From contig CP076354.1 of NCBI GenBank assembly GCA_018798825.1, forward strand, positions 2,288,001 to 2,352,000: 64,000 nucleotides of DNA, given 5' to 3'. Below the pieces are notes generated by a model. It did not search any database, had not been told where the DNA came from, and worked only from the letters and a program-made list of their open reading frames with translations. Every line of letters starts with the position of its first letter. Position 1 is the stretch's first letter. The stretch comes from Ochrobactrum sp. BTU1 (GTDB lineage Bacteria; Pseudomonadota; Alphaproteobacteria; Rhizobiales; Rhizobiaceae). Shown one piece after another: positions 1-10,114 of this stretch. The position numbers were made by a program, and so were the translations under genes.

Positions 1-49
1 CGAGCATCGAATTGATCTTCGGACGAACGTAGTTGGTGATCCAGTTCAT
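1..49 (-). CDS. accD: AccD, acetyl-CoA carboxylase carboxyltransferase beta subunit (N-terminal fragment)
   Basis: Only the first 16 codons are in the window; the gene runs off the left edge. The translation starts MNWITNYVRPKINSML, which matches the start I know for alphaproteobacterial AccD. With AccA the protein transfers the carboxyl group from biotin to acetyl-CoA, giving malonyl-CoA for fatty acid synthesis. It lies downstream of trpA on the same strand, the usual rhizobial order trpFBA-accD-folC. The 159 bp gap to trpA holds a palindromic repeat, so its leader is unusual. The identification rests on a short peptide plus synteny. Confidence 0.8.
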   Translation of the reverse strand, partial: MNWITNYVRPKINSML

Positions 50-81
50 GACGTTTGGTTCCGTTTCTTGTTCTTCAAAAA

Positions 82-192
82 ACTCTAAAGCTCGTCGCGT
101 TTATCGAATTCACACGACGCTCTTTAACTCGTTATCTTAACGCATGTCGTCGCCGGAAAACCGGTTCCCACTTTTGGGGGACATGCTCTAAC
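82..192 (-). repeat. Intergenic palindromic repeat, trpA-accD gap (family copy 1)
   Basis: Read on the minus strand, a first hairpin has arms GCATGTC and GACATGC around a core close to CAAAAGTGGGAACCGG, and a second hairpin carries the paired arms CGTCGTGT and ACGCGACG. The same core recurs near 27880. The element would be transcribed as part of the accD leader. It resembles the Brucella/rhizobial intergenic palindromic repeats (Bru-RS type); the family name is from memory. Confidence 0.75.
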
Positions 193-208
193 TTCTTAAA
201 TGGACGAT

Positions 209-1048
209 TTATTGGGCAGCTTCAAGGCGTGTTGCGCGAACACTTGCTGCCAATGCACTGACAAGTTTGGTGACAGCAGCTGCCGGATCACCCTTCACCT
301 TGCCATTTTCATCGAGTTCGCCCGCGACTGCTTTGACGATAGCGGTGCCGACAACAACGCCGTCAGCAGCCTCAGCAATGGCTGCAGCCTGTTCAGGCGT
401 CTTTACACCAAAGCCCACACAGATCGGCAGATCGGTGCTCTTCTTGATGTGGCGCACAGCATCCGCAACTCGCGCCGTATCGGCAATTGCCGAGCCGGTG
501 ATGCCGTTCATCGAGACGTAATAGACGAAACCCGACGAGTTGGTCAGTACCTTTGGAAGACGCTTGTCGTCAGTGGTTGGCGTGGTCAGGCGGATGAAGT
601 TGAGGCCAGCCTCAGTGGCCGGAATGCACAGTTCCTTGTCCATTTCGGACGGCAGATCGACAATGATAAAACCATCAACGCCGGACGTCTTGGCATCAGC
701 AAGGAAACGCTCGACGCCATAGATGTAAATCGGGTTGTAATAACCCATCAGGACGATTGGCGTTGTGTCGTCCTCTTTGCGGAAATCGGCTGCCAGCTGC
801 AGGGTCTTCTTCAGTGTCTGCCCGGCTGCAAGTGAACGCAGGCCAGCAGCTTCAATCGCAGGGCCGTCGGCCATCGGATCGGAGAAAGGCATACCAAGCT
901 CAATCACATCCGAGCCTGCTTTCGGCAAAGCCTTCATGACGGCAAGCGATGTCGCATAATCCGGGTCGCCGCCCATGAAATAAGTGACCAGTGCTGGACG
1001 TCCTTCGGACTTGAGCGCTGCAAATTTGGTGTCGATGCGTGTGGTCAT
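209..1048 (-). CDS. trpA: Tryptophan synthase alpha chain
   Basis: 279 aa, the normal length for TrpA. It cleaves indole-3-glycerol phosphate to indole and glyceraldehyde-3-phosphate and passes indole to TrpB through the alpha2-beta2 tunnel. The catalytic acids fall at Glu50 (in [10 protein letters not shown]) and Asp61 (in ADGP), matching Glu49 and Asp60 of the Salmonella enzyme. The phosphate-binding GFGV and GTAIV segments are present near the C-terminus. Its start ATG overlaps the stop of the upstream unknown gene by 4 bp (ATGA), so it is probably translated by coupling to that gene rather than directly to trpB. Confidence 0.98.
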   Translation of the reverse strand: MTTRIDTKFAALKSEGRPALVTYFMGGDPDYATSLAVMKALPKAGSDVIELGMPFSDPMADGPAIEAAGLRSLAAGQTLKKTLQLAADFRKEDDTTPIVLMGYYNPIYIYGVERFLADAKTSGVDGFIIVDLPSEMDKELCIPATEAGLNFIRLTTPTTDDKRLPKVLTNSSGFVYYVSMNGITGSAIADTARVADAVRHIKKSTDLPICVGFGVKTPEQAAAIAEAADGVVVGTAIVKAVAGELDENGKVKGDPAAAVTKLVSALAASVRATRLEAAQ

Positions 1049-1515
1049 ACCGTGCCCCGTGGCAAAATGCGCGTAAGATAATCGGCGGTGGATTGACCGG
1101 ACATAACCGTCTCCATCCAGGCGCGCCGTTCAAAGTCGATGATCCCCAGTTCCCATACGCAGGCCATCAACAAAGGCTGTGCGGGCATGAAGTCAATCTC
1201 GTCGCCGAGTTCGGACTGCCAGAGAATCTGTGTTGCGATGCCACCTTCCAGCCACCAGTGCAGAAGAAGCCACAGGCTTTCTTCACCCTGATGCAGAATA
1301 GCAAAACCAGCGCCGAGATGCGGCGTATGCTCAAGCTTTTCTGCAACCGATGCGATCTGTCTGCGGGCGATACCACGAGCCGCTTCTGCAAGCGGATTGG
1401 AAGGATCGGCTTCAATGATGCTGAGCTTGATTGTTGCCGAACCACACTCCGTCAGTCCGTCGAACCATGCGGCCCGCGGTCTGTAAGCATTTGTGTCGAC
1501 AACAGCGTGGCTCAT
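1045..1515 (-). CDS. Unknown protein encoded between trpB and trpA
   Basis: 156 aa, soluble, rich in Trp and Leu, with no signal peptide or membrane segment. I do not recognise a domain. The ATG is preceded by a GAGGAT ribosome-binding sequence 7 bp after trpB, and its stop overlaps the trpA start by 4 bp, so it is a real translated member of the trp operon. The C-terminal half has a hydrophobic stretch ([13 protein letters not shown]), which may be a folded core helix. In other rhizobia trpB and trpA are usually adjacent, so this is an insertion into a conserved pair. A role in tryptophan metabolism is possible but not shown. Confidence 0.8.
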   Translation of the reverse strand: MSHAVVDTNAYRPRAAWFDGLTECGSATIKLSIIEADPSNPLAEAARGIARRQIASVAEKLEHTPHLGAGFAILHQGEESLWLLLHWWLEGGIATQILWQSELGDEIDFMPAQPLLMACVWELGIIDFERRAWMETVMSGQSTADYLTRILPRGTV

Positions 1516-1522
1516 GCAATCC

Positions 1523-3416
<1,894 letters not shown>

Positions 3417-3447
3417 GGCGTTTCCGTCGCACATATTGCGACGGGAC

Positions 3448-4101
3448 TCAAGCCGTTCCCGGCGCTGTTTCGGCTGGCGCGTCATCATAACCCTGTGCGA
3501 TCAGGGTATCATACGCTTCCATGACCTCAAGGGGAACTGCCTGCGCAATCTGAAAACCCAGTGCCGGATATTCCAGAATGCGCCGCAAATCGCCTGTCAT
3601 TTCACGGACCAGCTTTTCGAATCCGTGAGCCGTTGTCGGCTGATCCTCGAAAGATGTAGCGGGTGCTGTGACAAAAGCCTTGGCTTCCGGCCATTGCCGG
3701 TCAACCGTTGCACGCACGCGGCGTTGCGTCTGTGGTTTGGTGACGAAAATCGGACTGATGGCACCTGGCACCATCTTTTCGCGCGAAAAAAGGATGTTTT
3801 CGCCAATATTGGTCGCTTTTGGCTCGATGATGATGGCGCTTTCCGGCACGCCTTCAGCAATTGCGATTTCCGCAAAGGCTTCGGCCTCCGATGCCTTGTA
3901 GAGCCCTTTGGTCCAGTTACCGCTATGGCCAGTGAACATGAGCCAGGTGCCAAGGCCCTGCATGTAGAGATCGGCCGCATGTTTTGCGACGCGGGTATCA
4001 TAACTGCCTAAGCCGATAATGACATCGGCGGTCTGAAGTTCGTCATAGATGCAATGGTAATCCCATAGCACCCGGGCGGCATTTTGAATATTTGATGTCA
4101 T
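3448..4101 (-). CDS. YdcF/DUF218 family protein
   Basis: 217 aa from the ATG at 4101. It shows the DUF218 pattern: an early VIIGLGSYDTRV strand-loop, then MFTGHSGNW, IIIEPKATNIGENI and IFVTKPQTQRR. In the family these segments form an ElyC/SanA/YdcF-type fold with a likely nucleotide- or phosphate-binding loop. Family members are implicated in envelope functions, but here no signal peptide or membrane segment is seen, so it is probably cytoplasmic. Its start overlaps the stop of the upstream metallopeptidase gene by ATGA, which fixes this start over the longer open frame running back to 4317. The substrate is unknown. Confidence 0.85.
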   Translation of the reverse strand: MTSNIQNAARVLWDYHCIYDELQTADVIIGLGSYDTRVAKHAADLYMQGLGTWLMFTGHSGNWTKGLYKASEAEAFAEIAIAEGVPESAIIIEPKATNIGENILFSREKMVPGAISPIFVTKPQTQRRVRATVDRQWPEAKAFVTAPATSFEDQPTTAHGFEKLVREMTGDLRRILEYPALGFQIAQAVPLEVMEAYDTLIAQGYDDAPAETAPGTA

Positions 4102-4847
4102 GTAAAGTCGATAGCCTGTAATGCGCTGCCATTGCGCTTGAGCCATGCTTTGCAGCGCTCGGTATCGGGGCAAAGCTCTTGGCAGAGTTTCCAGAATTTC
4201 GGCCCATGGTTCATCTCGATCAGATGCGCCACTTCGTGGGCGACGAGATAGTTGATGACGGGCGGCGGGGCCATGCCGATGCGCCATGAGAAGGAAAGCA
4301 CGCCATCGGAAGTACACGATCCCCAGCGGCTTTTGGTATCCTTGAACCGGACCGCCTTGGCTTTGCGGCCCACGGTTGCCGTATGACGGGCAACCAGTTG
4401 CTCGATGTCGCGTTTGACTTCGCGCTTGAGGTAATCGGCGACACGCCGCGAAAGATGTGCGGGGTCGCCATGAACGAGCAGAATATTGCCTTCCAGCAAA
4501 TCCACCGTGCCACGTCCGGGCTGATGGGTGATGAGATGCGGCACACCGCGAATGGGTATTTTCACACCCACACGAAGGCCAGCCTGATCGGGCAATTTTG
4601 CAATGCGGCTTTCAATCCAGCCTTCATGGCGGATCAAAAAACTCTGCACTTCGCGGTCGGGCAAACCCGGTGGAATTGTAACACGCAGACCCTTACCGCC
4701 GGTCTCGATCCGAAGTGTCAGGCGTTTGGCGCGCGGGTTTTCAAGCACGCGCAAAGGCAATTCACGCCCTGCGACCGCATGAATGCGTTCGCTTCTGACT
4801 GTCGCCGACTGTTTAGCCTTCGATGAACGAAATAAGGAAAAGCCCAT
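4098..4847 (-). CDS. YgjP-like (DUF45/WLM) zinc metallopeptidase
   Basis: 249 aa. The zinc site HEVAH at residues 204-208 with third ligand His214 (NHGPKFW), and the preceding SRWGSC box at 174-179, are diagnostic of the M48-like YgjP/DUF45 family. The N-terminal 90 residues are basic and carry the family beta-rich segment (RVLENPRAKRLTLRI). Members are putative cytoplasmic proteases, and some lie near restriction-modification genes; no such genes are here. The start ATG has AAGGA just upstream. It is first in a run reading into the YdcF gene and then trp. The real substrate cannot be told from sequence. Confidence 0.88.
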   Translation of the reverse strand: MGFSLFRSSKAKQSATVRSERIHAVAGRELPLRVLENPRAKRLTLRIETGGKGLRVTIPPGLPDREVQSFLIRHEGWIESRIAKLPDQAGLRVGVKIPIRGVPHLITHQPGRGTVDLLEGNILLVHGDPAHLSRRVADYLKREVKRDIEQLVARHTATVGRKAKAVRFKDTKSRWGSCTSDGVLSFSWRIGMAPPPVINYLVAHEVAHLIEMNHGPKFWKLCQELCPDTERCKAWLKRNGSALQAIDFT

Positions 4848-4903
4848 TCCTTAAAAATAAGTGATTCGCGAAAAAAGCCAGAAATTTTTGACGTTCAAAG
4901 CAA

Positions 4904-4930
4904 AACGACGCGGGACTAACCCGCGTCGTT
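4904..4930 (-). terminator. Hairpin terminator after the DUF2852 gene
   Basis: An 11 bp perfect stem (AACGACGCGGG paired with its complement, 5 nt loop) lies about 28 bp past the stop of the DUF2852 gene. On the minus strand it is followed by TTTTG, a short U run, so it most likely ends the minus-strand transcript. It would also separate this gene from the metallopeptidase-trp run. Confidence 0.7.
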
Positions 4931-4957
4931 ACAGGTATTACAGCAATAATTTAGCGG

Positions 4958-5404
4958 TCAAATATCCGTGACATCGTTGCTGTCGGTCTTTGCTGGCGTG
5001 CGTTTGCCATTGGCGCGACGCTCATTCATGAAACGCTCGAACTCTTCCTTGTCACGGGCACGGCGAAGTTCCTGCGCATAGGCTTCGAAGTCGGCGCGGG
5101 CTTCTTCAAGCTTGCGGCGTTCTTCAGCCAGACGGTCGAGTTCTTCGCGGCGCCAGTCATCGAAAGCGGCATTGCCTGTCGTGCCGCCAAAGCCGAAGCT
5201 TTCACTTTTACCGCAGTTGCGGAAAGAGCCGAACATTGAGTCGGTCTTCTCGTTAACTTGGCGTTTGAAATCACCGAGGCGGTCGCCCCAGATAATATAG
5301 GCGAGCATGGCGAGGCCAAGCGGCCAGAAGAAGACAAAGCCCAGCACCATCAGCGCAATTGTCGCTGGTGTCCATGCGGGGCGGATCAATGCAGAATTTG
5401 TCAT
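4958..5404 (-). CDS. DUF2852 membrane protein
   Basis: 148 aa. One or two hydrophobic segments lie at about residues 12-42 (TIALMVLGFVFFWPLGLAML), followed by a conserved WGDRLGDFK segment and a long charged helix (about 85-130, RREELDRLAEERRKLEEA) that looks coiled-coil, ending in a Lys/Asp-rich tail. This matches DUF2852, a family I know from Rhizobiales with no assigned function. The start ATG is preceded by GGAG. It stands alone between a downstream terminator and an upstream repeat element, so it is probably monocistronic. Confidence 0.85.
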   Translation of the reverse strand: MTNSALIRPAWTPATIALMVLGFVFFWPLGLAMLAYIIWGDRLGDFKRQVNEKTDSMFGSFRNCGKSESFGFGGTTGNAAFDDWRREELDRLAEERRKLEEARADFEAYAQELRRARDKEEFERFMNERRANGKRTPAKTDSNDVTDI

Positions 5405-5416
5405 GGTCTACTCCGT

Positions 5417-5500
5417 CAGTTTAAAAGCATTTCCAGCAAAAGTGCGAAGCGGATTTGCGTGGAATAATGCGCCAAAGCAAATAGACAGAGCGGTTTATAT
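5417..5500 (+). repeat. Intergenic palindromic repeat upstream of the DUF2852 gene (copy 2)
   Basis: The core CATTTCCAGCAAAAGTGCGAAGC is followed by GGAATAATGCG and then AGAGCGGTTTATATC. It shares AAAAGTGCGAAGCG with the copy at 41940 and the CATTTCCAGCAA block with the copy at 57016. The gap from 5405 to 5634 contains nothing else that I can support. Confidence 0.65.
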
Positions 5501-5634
5501 CGGTATCTCAGAAATTGGCCGCTCTGAGGGCCGTTCGCTTAGTCTCGCGGCTTGAATTTGACGTGGTAAACCAATTGCGGCTTTTCAAGAATGTTGTGGG
5601 CCTGTTCCCGCCATGCGAGAGCTAAGCAATGTGA

Positions 5635-6786
5635 TTATCTCGGAAATTTTTTCCGTAAATGTTCAAGCGTTGCCACTCCAAGACCTGCAATCAATGCCCA
5701 GAAGGCTGAGCCGACGCCGAAAAAGGCAATACCGGAGGCGGTGACAGTGAAGGTTACGATAGCAGCCAGCCGTTCTTCTTCATGCTTAAGTGCCAGCGAC
5801 ATTGCATTGATAAACGGTCCCATGAGAGCAAGGCCTGCCACCAGTGCAATCAGCGTTGCAGGCAGAACGGCAAAGATTGCCACCAGCGAAGCGCCGAATA
5901 AAGCGAAGACCACATAGAATGCCGCATAAACGGGCCCGGTCATCCAGCGCTTGGTCGGATCGGGATGGGCATCCGGATTGGTGCAAAGGGCGGCTGAAAT
6001 GGCGGCAAGATTGCTGGTCCCTGCACCAAAGGGGGCGGTCAGCAGAGAGAATATCCCTGTTACCCTTAGGGCGGCGCTGGTTGGTGGCTCATAGCCGGAT
6101 GCTCGTAATACGGCAAAGCCCGGAAGGTTCTGAGACGCCATCGTCACCAGATAAAGCGGAAGAGCGATGCCGATCATGGCGCCGATGTGAAACTCTGGCC
6201 AGATCAGCGTGAGTGTCGAGATCTCTGGCGCAGGCAATTGCGGAATGCGTCCTGTCAACAGCGCATAAGCCATGCCGAGTACGAGCACGGCAATGACGGC
6301 GAGTGATGGATTGAACAGGCGGATGATGAAGAAAAGCGCTACCAGCGGCAGAACGAAACTCGGATCAAGCGAGACAGATTTTGCAGCTGCAATGACGAAG
6401 CTAAGCAACACTCCGGCCAGCATTCCCGAAGCAACCGATGCCGGAATGCGTGAAACAAGCGTTGAAAGCTGACGGACCAATCCGGTGAGGATCAGCGCAA
6501 GAGCTGTTACGATGAAAGCGCCCACGGCTTCAGGCATGGTAAAACCGACACTTGCGCCGATCAGTGCCAGACCGGGTGTGGACCACGCCGCGATGATCGG
6601 CATTTTGTAGCGCACACTAAGCCATGCAGATGAACCAGCAATAGCCAGACACACTGCCGTCACCCAGCTTGCTGTTTCGGCCTGCGTTGCGCCCAGCACA
6701 TTGGCCGCCGCTACAATGAGCGCCAGCGTGCTGCCAAAGCCGACAATGGCAGCAACCGCAGAAGACGCAAAAACCGAAAAGCGCAT
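5635..6786 (-). CDS. BenE-family benzoate/H+ symporter-like transporter
   Basis: 383 aa, almost entirely hydrophobic with about 11-12 membrane segments, matching the BenE (benzoate:H+ symporter) family in length and in features such as AAWSTPGLALIG near residues 66-77, GFTMPEAVGAF and the late FGAGTSNLAAISAALC segment. It begins 3 bp after the alpha/beta hydrolase gene, so both are in one operon. No benzoate catabolic genes are nearby, so the substrate may be another aromatic or carboxylic acid. The second half of the operon ends near 5635 with no clear terminator. Confidence 0.85.
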   Translation of the reverse strand: MRFSVFASSAVAAIVGFGSTLALIVAAANVLGATQAETASWVTAVCLAIAGSSAWLSVRYKMPIIAAWSTPGLALIGASVGFTMPEAVGAFIVTALALILTGLVRQLSTLVSRIPASVASGMLAGVLLSFVIAAAKSVSLDPSFVLPLVALFFIIRLFNPSLAVIAVLVLGMAYALLTGRIPQLPAPEISTLTLIWPEFHIGAMIGIALPLYLVTMASQNLPGFAVLRASGYEPPTSAALRVTGIFSLLTAPFGAGTSNLAAISAALCTNPDAHPDPTKRWMTGPVYAAFYVVFALFGASLVAIFAVLPATLIALVAGLALMGPFINAMSLALKHEEERLAAIVTFTVTASGIAFFGVGSAFWALIAGLGVATLEHLRKKFPR

Positions 6787-6789
6787 GAC

Positions 6790-7569
6790 TTAGTCTCCGA
6801 AAGATATACGTTCGGCGAGGGCCGAGACGGTGCGGATCAGCAGTTCCAGGTCTTGCGGGCGCGAAAGACGATGGTCGCCATCGCGAACCAGCGTCAGCGT
6901 TACATCATCAACCGGCAGATGTTCAACGAGCTTAAGCGCATGTTGGTAAGGCACAGCCACATCCTGCATCCCTTGCAGGATATGCACCGGACAACCGGTC
7001 TCGATAATGCCCTTAAGCACAAGATTGTTACGACCGTCTTCAATCAATGCGCGGGTATAGATGTAAGGGTTCGGCGAATATTCTGAAGGCTCTTCAAAAT
7101 AGCCCTGTTCCATCAGATCTTTTTTCTGTTTGTCGGTCAGCGATGGTTCGACAAGCTCGGCAGTAAAGTCCGGGGCCGGGGCAATCAGAACGATCCCGGC
7201 AGGAGACTTGCCTGCTTTCTTCAGTTCCTGCGCCATGCGCAACGCAATCCAGCCGCCCATGGATGATCCGACGAGGATCTGCGGGCCTTCCGCATATTTG
7301 TCTAAAACCGTGAGACTTTCATTCAGCCAACGTGAGATTGTGCCCTGATTGAAGTCGCCGCCCGACTCACCATGCCCTGAATAATCAAGACGCAGAGCGG
7401 AGTGCCCTGTCTTTTCAGCCCATTCATCAAGAACAACAGCCTTGGTGCCAAGCATGTCAGAGCGATAGCCACCAAGCCAGACAATGCCGGGAGCAACCTG
7501 TCCCGCACGGTTGCGGACTGCGATTTTGGCGCCATCGACATCAATAAAATCGGGTTCAGCTGCGCTCAT
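6790..7569 (-). CDS. Alpha/beta hydrolase (ABHD10-like serine esterase/thioesterase)
   Basis: 259 aa with a complete catalytic triad: nucleophile Ser103 in GSSMGG, Asp203 in QGMQDVAVP, His233 in GDHRLS. The oxyanion segment is WLGGYRSDM near residue 31, followed by RLDYSGHGES. Length and motifs resemble the ABHD10/acyl-protein thioesterase-like branch. It is cytoplasmic (no signal peptide). It is the first gene of a two-gene operon with the BenE-like transporter, suggesting it may hydrolyse an ester that is imported or exported by that transporter; this link is inference. Confidence 0.87.
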   Translation of the reverse strand: MSAAEPDFIDVDGAKIAVRNRAGQVAPGIVWLGGYRSDMLGTKAVVLDEWAEKTGHSALRLDYSGHGESGGDFNQGTISRWLNESLTVLDKYAEGPQILVGSSMGGWIALRMAQELKKAGKSPAGIVLIAPAPDFTAELVEPSLTDKQKKDLMEQGYFEEPSEYSPNPYIYTRALIEDGRNNLVLKGIIETGCPVHILQGMQDVAVPYQHALKLVEHLPVDDVTLTLVRDGDHRLSRPQDLELLIRTVSALAERISFGD

Positions 7570-7871
7570 GCTTGGTCTCCTGAATTGGCAGGCACTCTAT
7601 CAAATTCTTTTCATTTGCCATTTCTGCCCGTCAGAGAAAACCTTTCGACTGGCCACTCCCTTGAAATATTGAGGAATGTGACCGATATGTCGCTTTACAC
7701 TCCCGAAATACTTCTTTCTTCGTCGGGGGTGATTTTCCCAGTCAAAGATGCTATTGACTTTACCGCTCGCTTGACCACATTTCCGCGTTAAACAGGGGTT
7801 TGATGGGGGAATGCCGTCGCGGGCAACGAAATTAAACCGCCTATGACGTTAATAATCAGGAGATAACGACC
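7570..7871. other. Divergent intergenic region, hydrolase / infC
   Basis: About 300 bp between divergent genes. A TTGACT at 7754 with 17 bp to a weak ACATTT is the best sigma70-like candidate for infC, but the -10 is poor. No thrS lies upstream of infC here, unlike the enterobacterial order. I see no convincing ORF or RNA gene. Confidence 0.4.
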
Positions 7872-8408
7872 ATTCGCCGACCGTTCAGAGCGACGCCGGT
7901 CCAGAAAGACGGACCGCGCTCCAACCGTGATATCCGGGTTCCCCGGGTCCAGCTTATTGATGCCGAAGGCCATAACCACGGCAGTATCCCGACGCAGGAC
8001 GCCATTGCGATGGCAGAAGAAGCGGGTCTCGATCTCGTTGAGATCGTGCCAAACGCTGAACCACCTGTGTGCAAGATCGTGGATCTCGGCAAGCTGAAGT
8101 ATCAGAATCAGAAAAAAGCCTCCGAAGCCCGCAAGAAGCAGAAAACGGTCGAAATCAAGGAAATCAAGATGCGACCGAACATCGACACTCATGACTATGA
8201 AGTGAAGATGAAGGCTGCACAGCGTTTCTTCGAAGAAGGCGACAAGGTCAAGGTAACACTTCGTTTCCGTGGCCGTGAAATGGCCCACCAGGAGCTCGGA
8301 ATGAAGCTTCTGCTGCGTGTGAAAGAAGATACCGTCGAAATCGCCAAGGTGGAATCCGAGCCAAAGCTCGAAGGCCGCCAGATGATGATGGTTCTGGCTC
8401 CGCGCTGA
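7872..8408 (+). CDS. infC: Translation initiation factor IF-3, AUU start
   Basis: 178 aa. The first ATG in frame (8010) would cut off the conserved N-terminal domain. Reading back from it gives an open frame to an ATT at 7872, preceded 9 nt earlier by AGGAG, with the family N-terminus ([32 protein letters not shown]). The E. coli infC gene also starts at AUU and IF-3 represses its own mRNA by rejecting that codon, so the same autoregulation is likely. The C-terminal domain ([34 protein letters not shown]) binds the 30S subunit. A terminator follows directly. Confidence 0.97.
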   Translation: MRRPFRATPVQKDGPRSNRDIRVPRVQLIDAEGHNHGSIPTQDAIAMAEEAGLDLVEIVPNAEPPVCKIVDLGKLKYQNQKKASEARKKQKTVEIKEIKMRPNIDTHDYEVKMKAAQRFFEEGDKVKVTLRFRGREMAHQELGMKLLLRVKEDTVEIAKVESEPKLEGRQMMMVLAPR

Positions 8409-8431
8409 TTGTAAATTCCCGCCTTTGAAAA

Positions 8432-8457
8432 GCCGCCTTCGGGCGGTTTTTCTTTTT
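8432..8457 (+). terminator. Rho-independent terminator of infC
   Basis: The stem CCGCC (8433-8437) and GGCGG (8442-8446) with a TTCG tetraloop is followed by TTTTTCTTTTT. It lies 24 bp after the infC stop, so infC is not simply co-transcribed with rpmI-rplT. Confidence 0.92.
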
Positions 8458-8486
8458 CCAGAATCACCCCACTTTCAGAGAAAACC

Positions 8487-9101
8487 ATGAAAACATTGGG
8501 CGAACTGGGCAAATATCAGCAAAGACGCCGTCTTGCGATTGCTCTTCTTATCGGACTTCTTGTTGTCGCACTGTTCTTTGTGCGCTCGCGGTCAATTGGG
8601 CATTTGCATGAATATATCGAATCATTCGGCATAAGCTTGATCGTTGCAGCCATTCTCGGACGCATGTGGTGCACGCTTTATATCGGTGGTCGCAAAAGTG
8701 CCGAGATCGTGCAGACCGGTCCTTATTCGATGACGCGTAATCCGCTTTATGTGTTCAGCAGCATCGGCGCGATCGGTATCGGCGCGCAGACGGGCAGCAT
8801 TATCATTGCGTTGGCCTTTGGTGTGCTTTGCTATCTGGCTTTTTCAACTGTCATTCGCACGGAAGAGAAGTTCCTCAAGGCCAACTTCGGCAAACCATAC
8901 GAGGATTATTGTGCACGCGTGCCGCGATTCTTTCCAAGCTTTTCACTGTTCCGCGATGATGATGAGCTCAGGGTAAAGCCTCATCGACTGTATCGGACCT
9001 TTACAGATGGTCTGGTGTTCTTTGTGGCCTATCCGTTCTTTGAATTCATTGAGTACCTTCAGGACATCGGTACATTACCGGTTCTGCTGCGACTTTATTG
9101 A
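8487..9101 (+). CDS. Isoprenylcysteine carboxyl methyltransferase-like membrane protein
   Basis: 204 aa. Two N-terminal membrane segments (about 15-33 and 46-63), then the ICMT/PEMT signature: GPYSMTRNPLYVFSSIG near residues 77-93, a hydrophobic segment, and RTEEKFLKANFGKPYEDYCARVPRFFP near 128-154. In this family these bind S-adenosylmethionine and the substrate at the membrane face. Bacterial members act on varied small or lipid substrates, since bacteria usually lack prenylated CaaX proteins. A hydrophobic segment is also present in the C-terminal 50 residues. It lies between two translation genes but has its own flanking hairpins. Confidence 0.82.
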   Translation: MKTLGELGKYQQRRRLAIALLIGLLVVALFFVRSRSIGHLHEYIESFGISLIVAAILGRMWCTLYIGGRKSAEIVQTGPYSMTRNPLYVFSSIGAIGIGAQTGSIIIALAFGVLCYLAFSTVIRTEEKFLKANFGKPYEDYCARVPRFFPSFSLFRDDDELRVKPHRLYRTFTDGLVFFVAYPFFEFIEYLQDIGTLPVLLRLY

Positions 9102-9182
9102 GTTTGAGGCACGATTCAGCCTGATTCACGTTGATTCAGGCATTGCGTTTTCTGGCCTTTAAGCCTATAAGGCCGCGTTCGA

Positions 9183-9214
9183 ACCGCCCGGCAGGGCATG
9201 CCGTGGCGGTTTCG
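9183..9214 (+). terminator. Strong hairpin between the ICMT-like gene and rpmI
   Basis: Arms at 9183-9193 and 9199-9210 pair over 11 bp with one bulged base, followed by TTTCG. It may terminate the upstream gene or act as an attenuator in the rpmI leader. The U run is short, so the function is uncertain. Confidence 0.5.
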
Positions 9215-9286
9215 TATGCTTTTCAGACTTGGTCGGTCTGGAAGTAAAACAGAGTTCCGGTCTTTTGCAGGACGGACGCCTTTTCA

Positions 9287-9328
9287 AACAAGAGGCGTGG
9301 AGTGTTGCAAGCACGACGGGGACTAAAC
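9287..9328 (+). promoter_or_regulatory. Structured leader motif, copy A (before rpmI)
   Basis: CAAGAGGCGTGGAG, then a small hairpin (GTGTT paired with AAGCAC through one G-U pair), then CGACGGGGACTAAAC, ending just before the rpmI ribosome-binding site. The flanks match copies B and C before pheS, while the stem sequence differs. Confidence 0.6.
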
Positions 9329-9342
9329 AAAGGAGTAGCAAA

Positions 9343-9543
9343 ATGCCCAAGATGAAGACCAAATCGGCTGCTAAGAAGCGGTTCAAAATTACTGGCACTG
9401 GCAAAGTTGTAGCTGCGGCTGCAGGCAAGCGCCATGGCATGATCAAGCGCTCGAACAAGTTCATTCGCGATGCACGCGGCACCATGGTGCTCTCGGACGC
9501 AGATGCGAAGATCGTAAAACAGTTCCTGCCTAACGGCCTCTAA
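9343..9543 (+). CDS. rpmI: 50S ribosomal protein L35
   Basis: 66 aa, starting [15 protein letters not shown], the standard L35 N-terminus, and very basic throughout. The ATG at 9343 is preceded by AAAGGAG at optimal spacing; the longer open frame from 9229 overlaps the structured leader and is not supported. L35 is a late-assembly 50S protein and is co-transcribed with L20, 28 bp downstream. In E. coli and Bacillus, L20 represses this operon by binding the leader; the structured motif just upstream is a candidate for a comparable site here. Confidence 0.98.
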   Translation: MPKMKTKSAAKKRFKITGTGKVVAAAAGKRHGMIKRSNKFIRDARGTMVLSDADAKIVKQFLPNGL

Positions 9544-9571
9544 GCCGTCTATCCTCTAAGGAGATCATATC

Positions 9572-9976
9572 ATGGCACGTGTAAAACGCGGCGTTACCGC
9601 CCACGCCAAGCACAAAAAAGTTCTCGACCAGGCTTCGGGTTTCCGTGGTCGTCGTAAAAATACGATCCGCACTGCTAAGGCTGCTGTAGATCGTTCGAAG
9701 CAGTATGCTTACCGCGACCGCAAGAATCGCAAGCGTACGTTCCGCGCTCTCTGGATTCAGCGTATCAACGCTGCTGTTCGTGAACAGGGCCTGACCTATG
9801 GTCGTTTCATCGACGGTCTTGCTAAGGCAGGTATCGAAATCGACCGTAAGGTTCTTTCCGACATCGCAATCCATGAACCTGATGCGTTCGGTGCGCTGGT
9901 TGCGTCGGCAAAGAAGGCTCTCGAGTACCTCAAGAACACCGAGACGCCAAACGCTTTTGAAGGCGCTGTTCGCTAA
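9572..9976 (+). CDS. rplT: 50S ribosomal protein L20
   Basis: 134 aa, starting [24 protein letters not shown], with the long basic N-terminal extension (residues 1-60) that threads into 23S rRNA and the globular C-terminal part ([20 protein letters not shown]). Length is about 15 residues longer than E. coli L20, as usual in alphaproteobacteria. The ribosome-binding site is AAGGAG 8 bp before the ATG. It is essential for early 50S assembly and in other bacteria is the autogenous repressor of the rpmI-rplT operon. A terminator follows 36 bp after the stop. Confidence 0.99.
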   Translation: MARVKRGVTAHAKHKKVLDQASGFRGRRKNTIRTAKAAVDRSKQYAYRDRKNRKRTFRALWIQRINAAVREQGLTYGRFIDGLAKAGIEIDRKVLSDIAIHEPDAFGALVASAKKALEYLKNTETPNAFEGAVR

Positions 9977-10011
9977 GCCAGCCCTTCCCAAGTGATATTT
10001 TGAATTTGGGG

Positions 10012-10045
10012 AACCCGCGCTGGCTCGGCTGGCGCGGGTTTTTCT
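10012..10045 (+). terminator. Rho-independent terminator of rpmI-rplT
   Basis: Arms CCCGCGC (10014-10020) and GCGCGGG (10032-10038) with an 11 nt loop are followed by TTTTTCTTT. It ends the L35-L20 transcript before the pheS leader. Confidence 0.9.
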
Positions 10046-10070
10046 TTCGTATCTGGCGCCAATGGCGCGA

Positions 10071-10114
10071 CCAAGAGGCGTCGAGTGTCCCCTGGACACG
10101 AGAGGGATGTAAAC
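10071..10114 (+). promoter_or_regulatory. Structured leader motif, copy B (before pheS)
   Basis: CCAAGAGGCGTCGAG, then the perfect 6 bp hairpin GTGTCC-CCT-GGACAC, then GAGAGGGATGTAAAC. It is followed directly by copy C, making a tandem pair. Confidence 0.65.
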
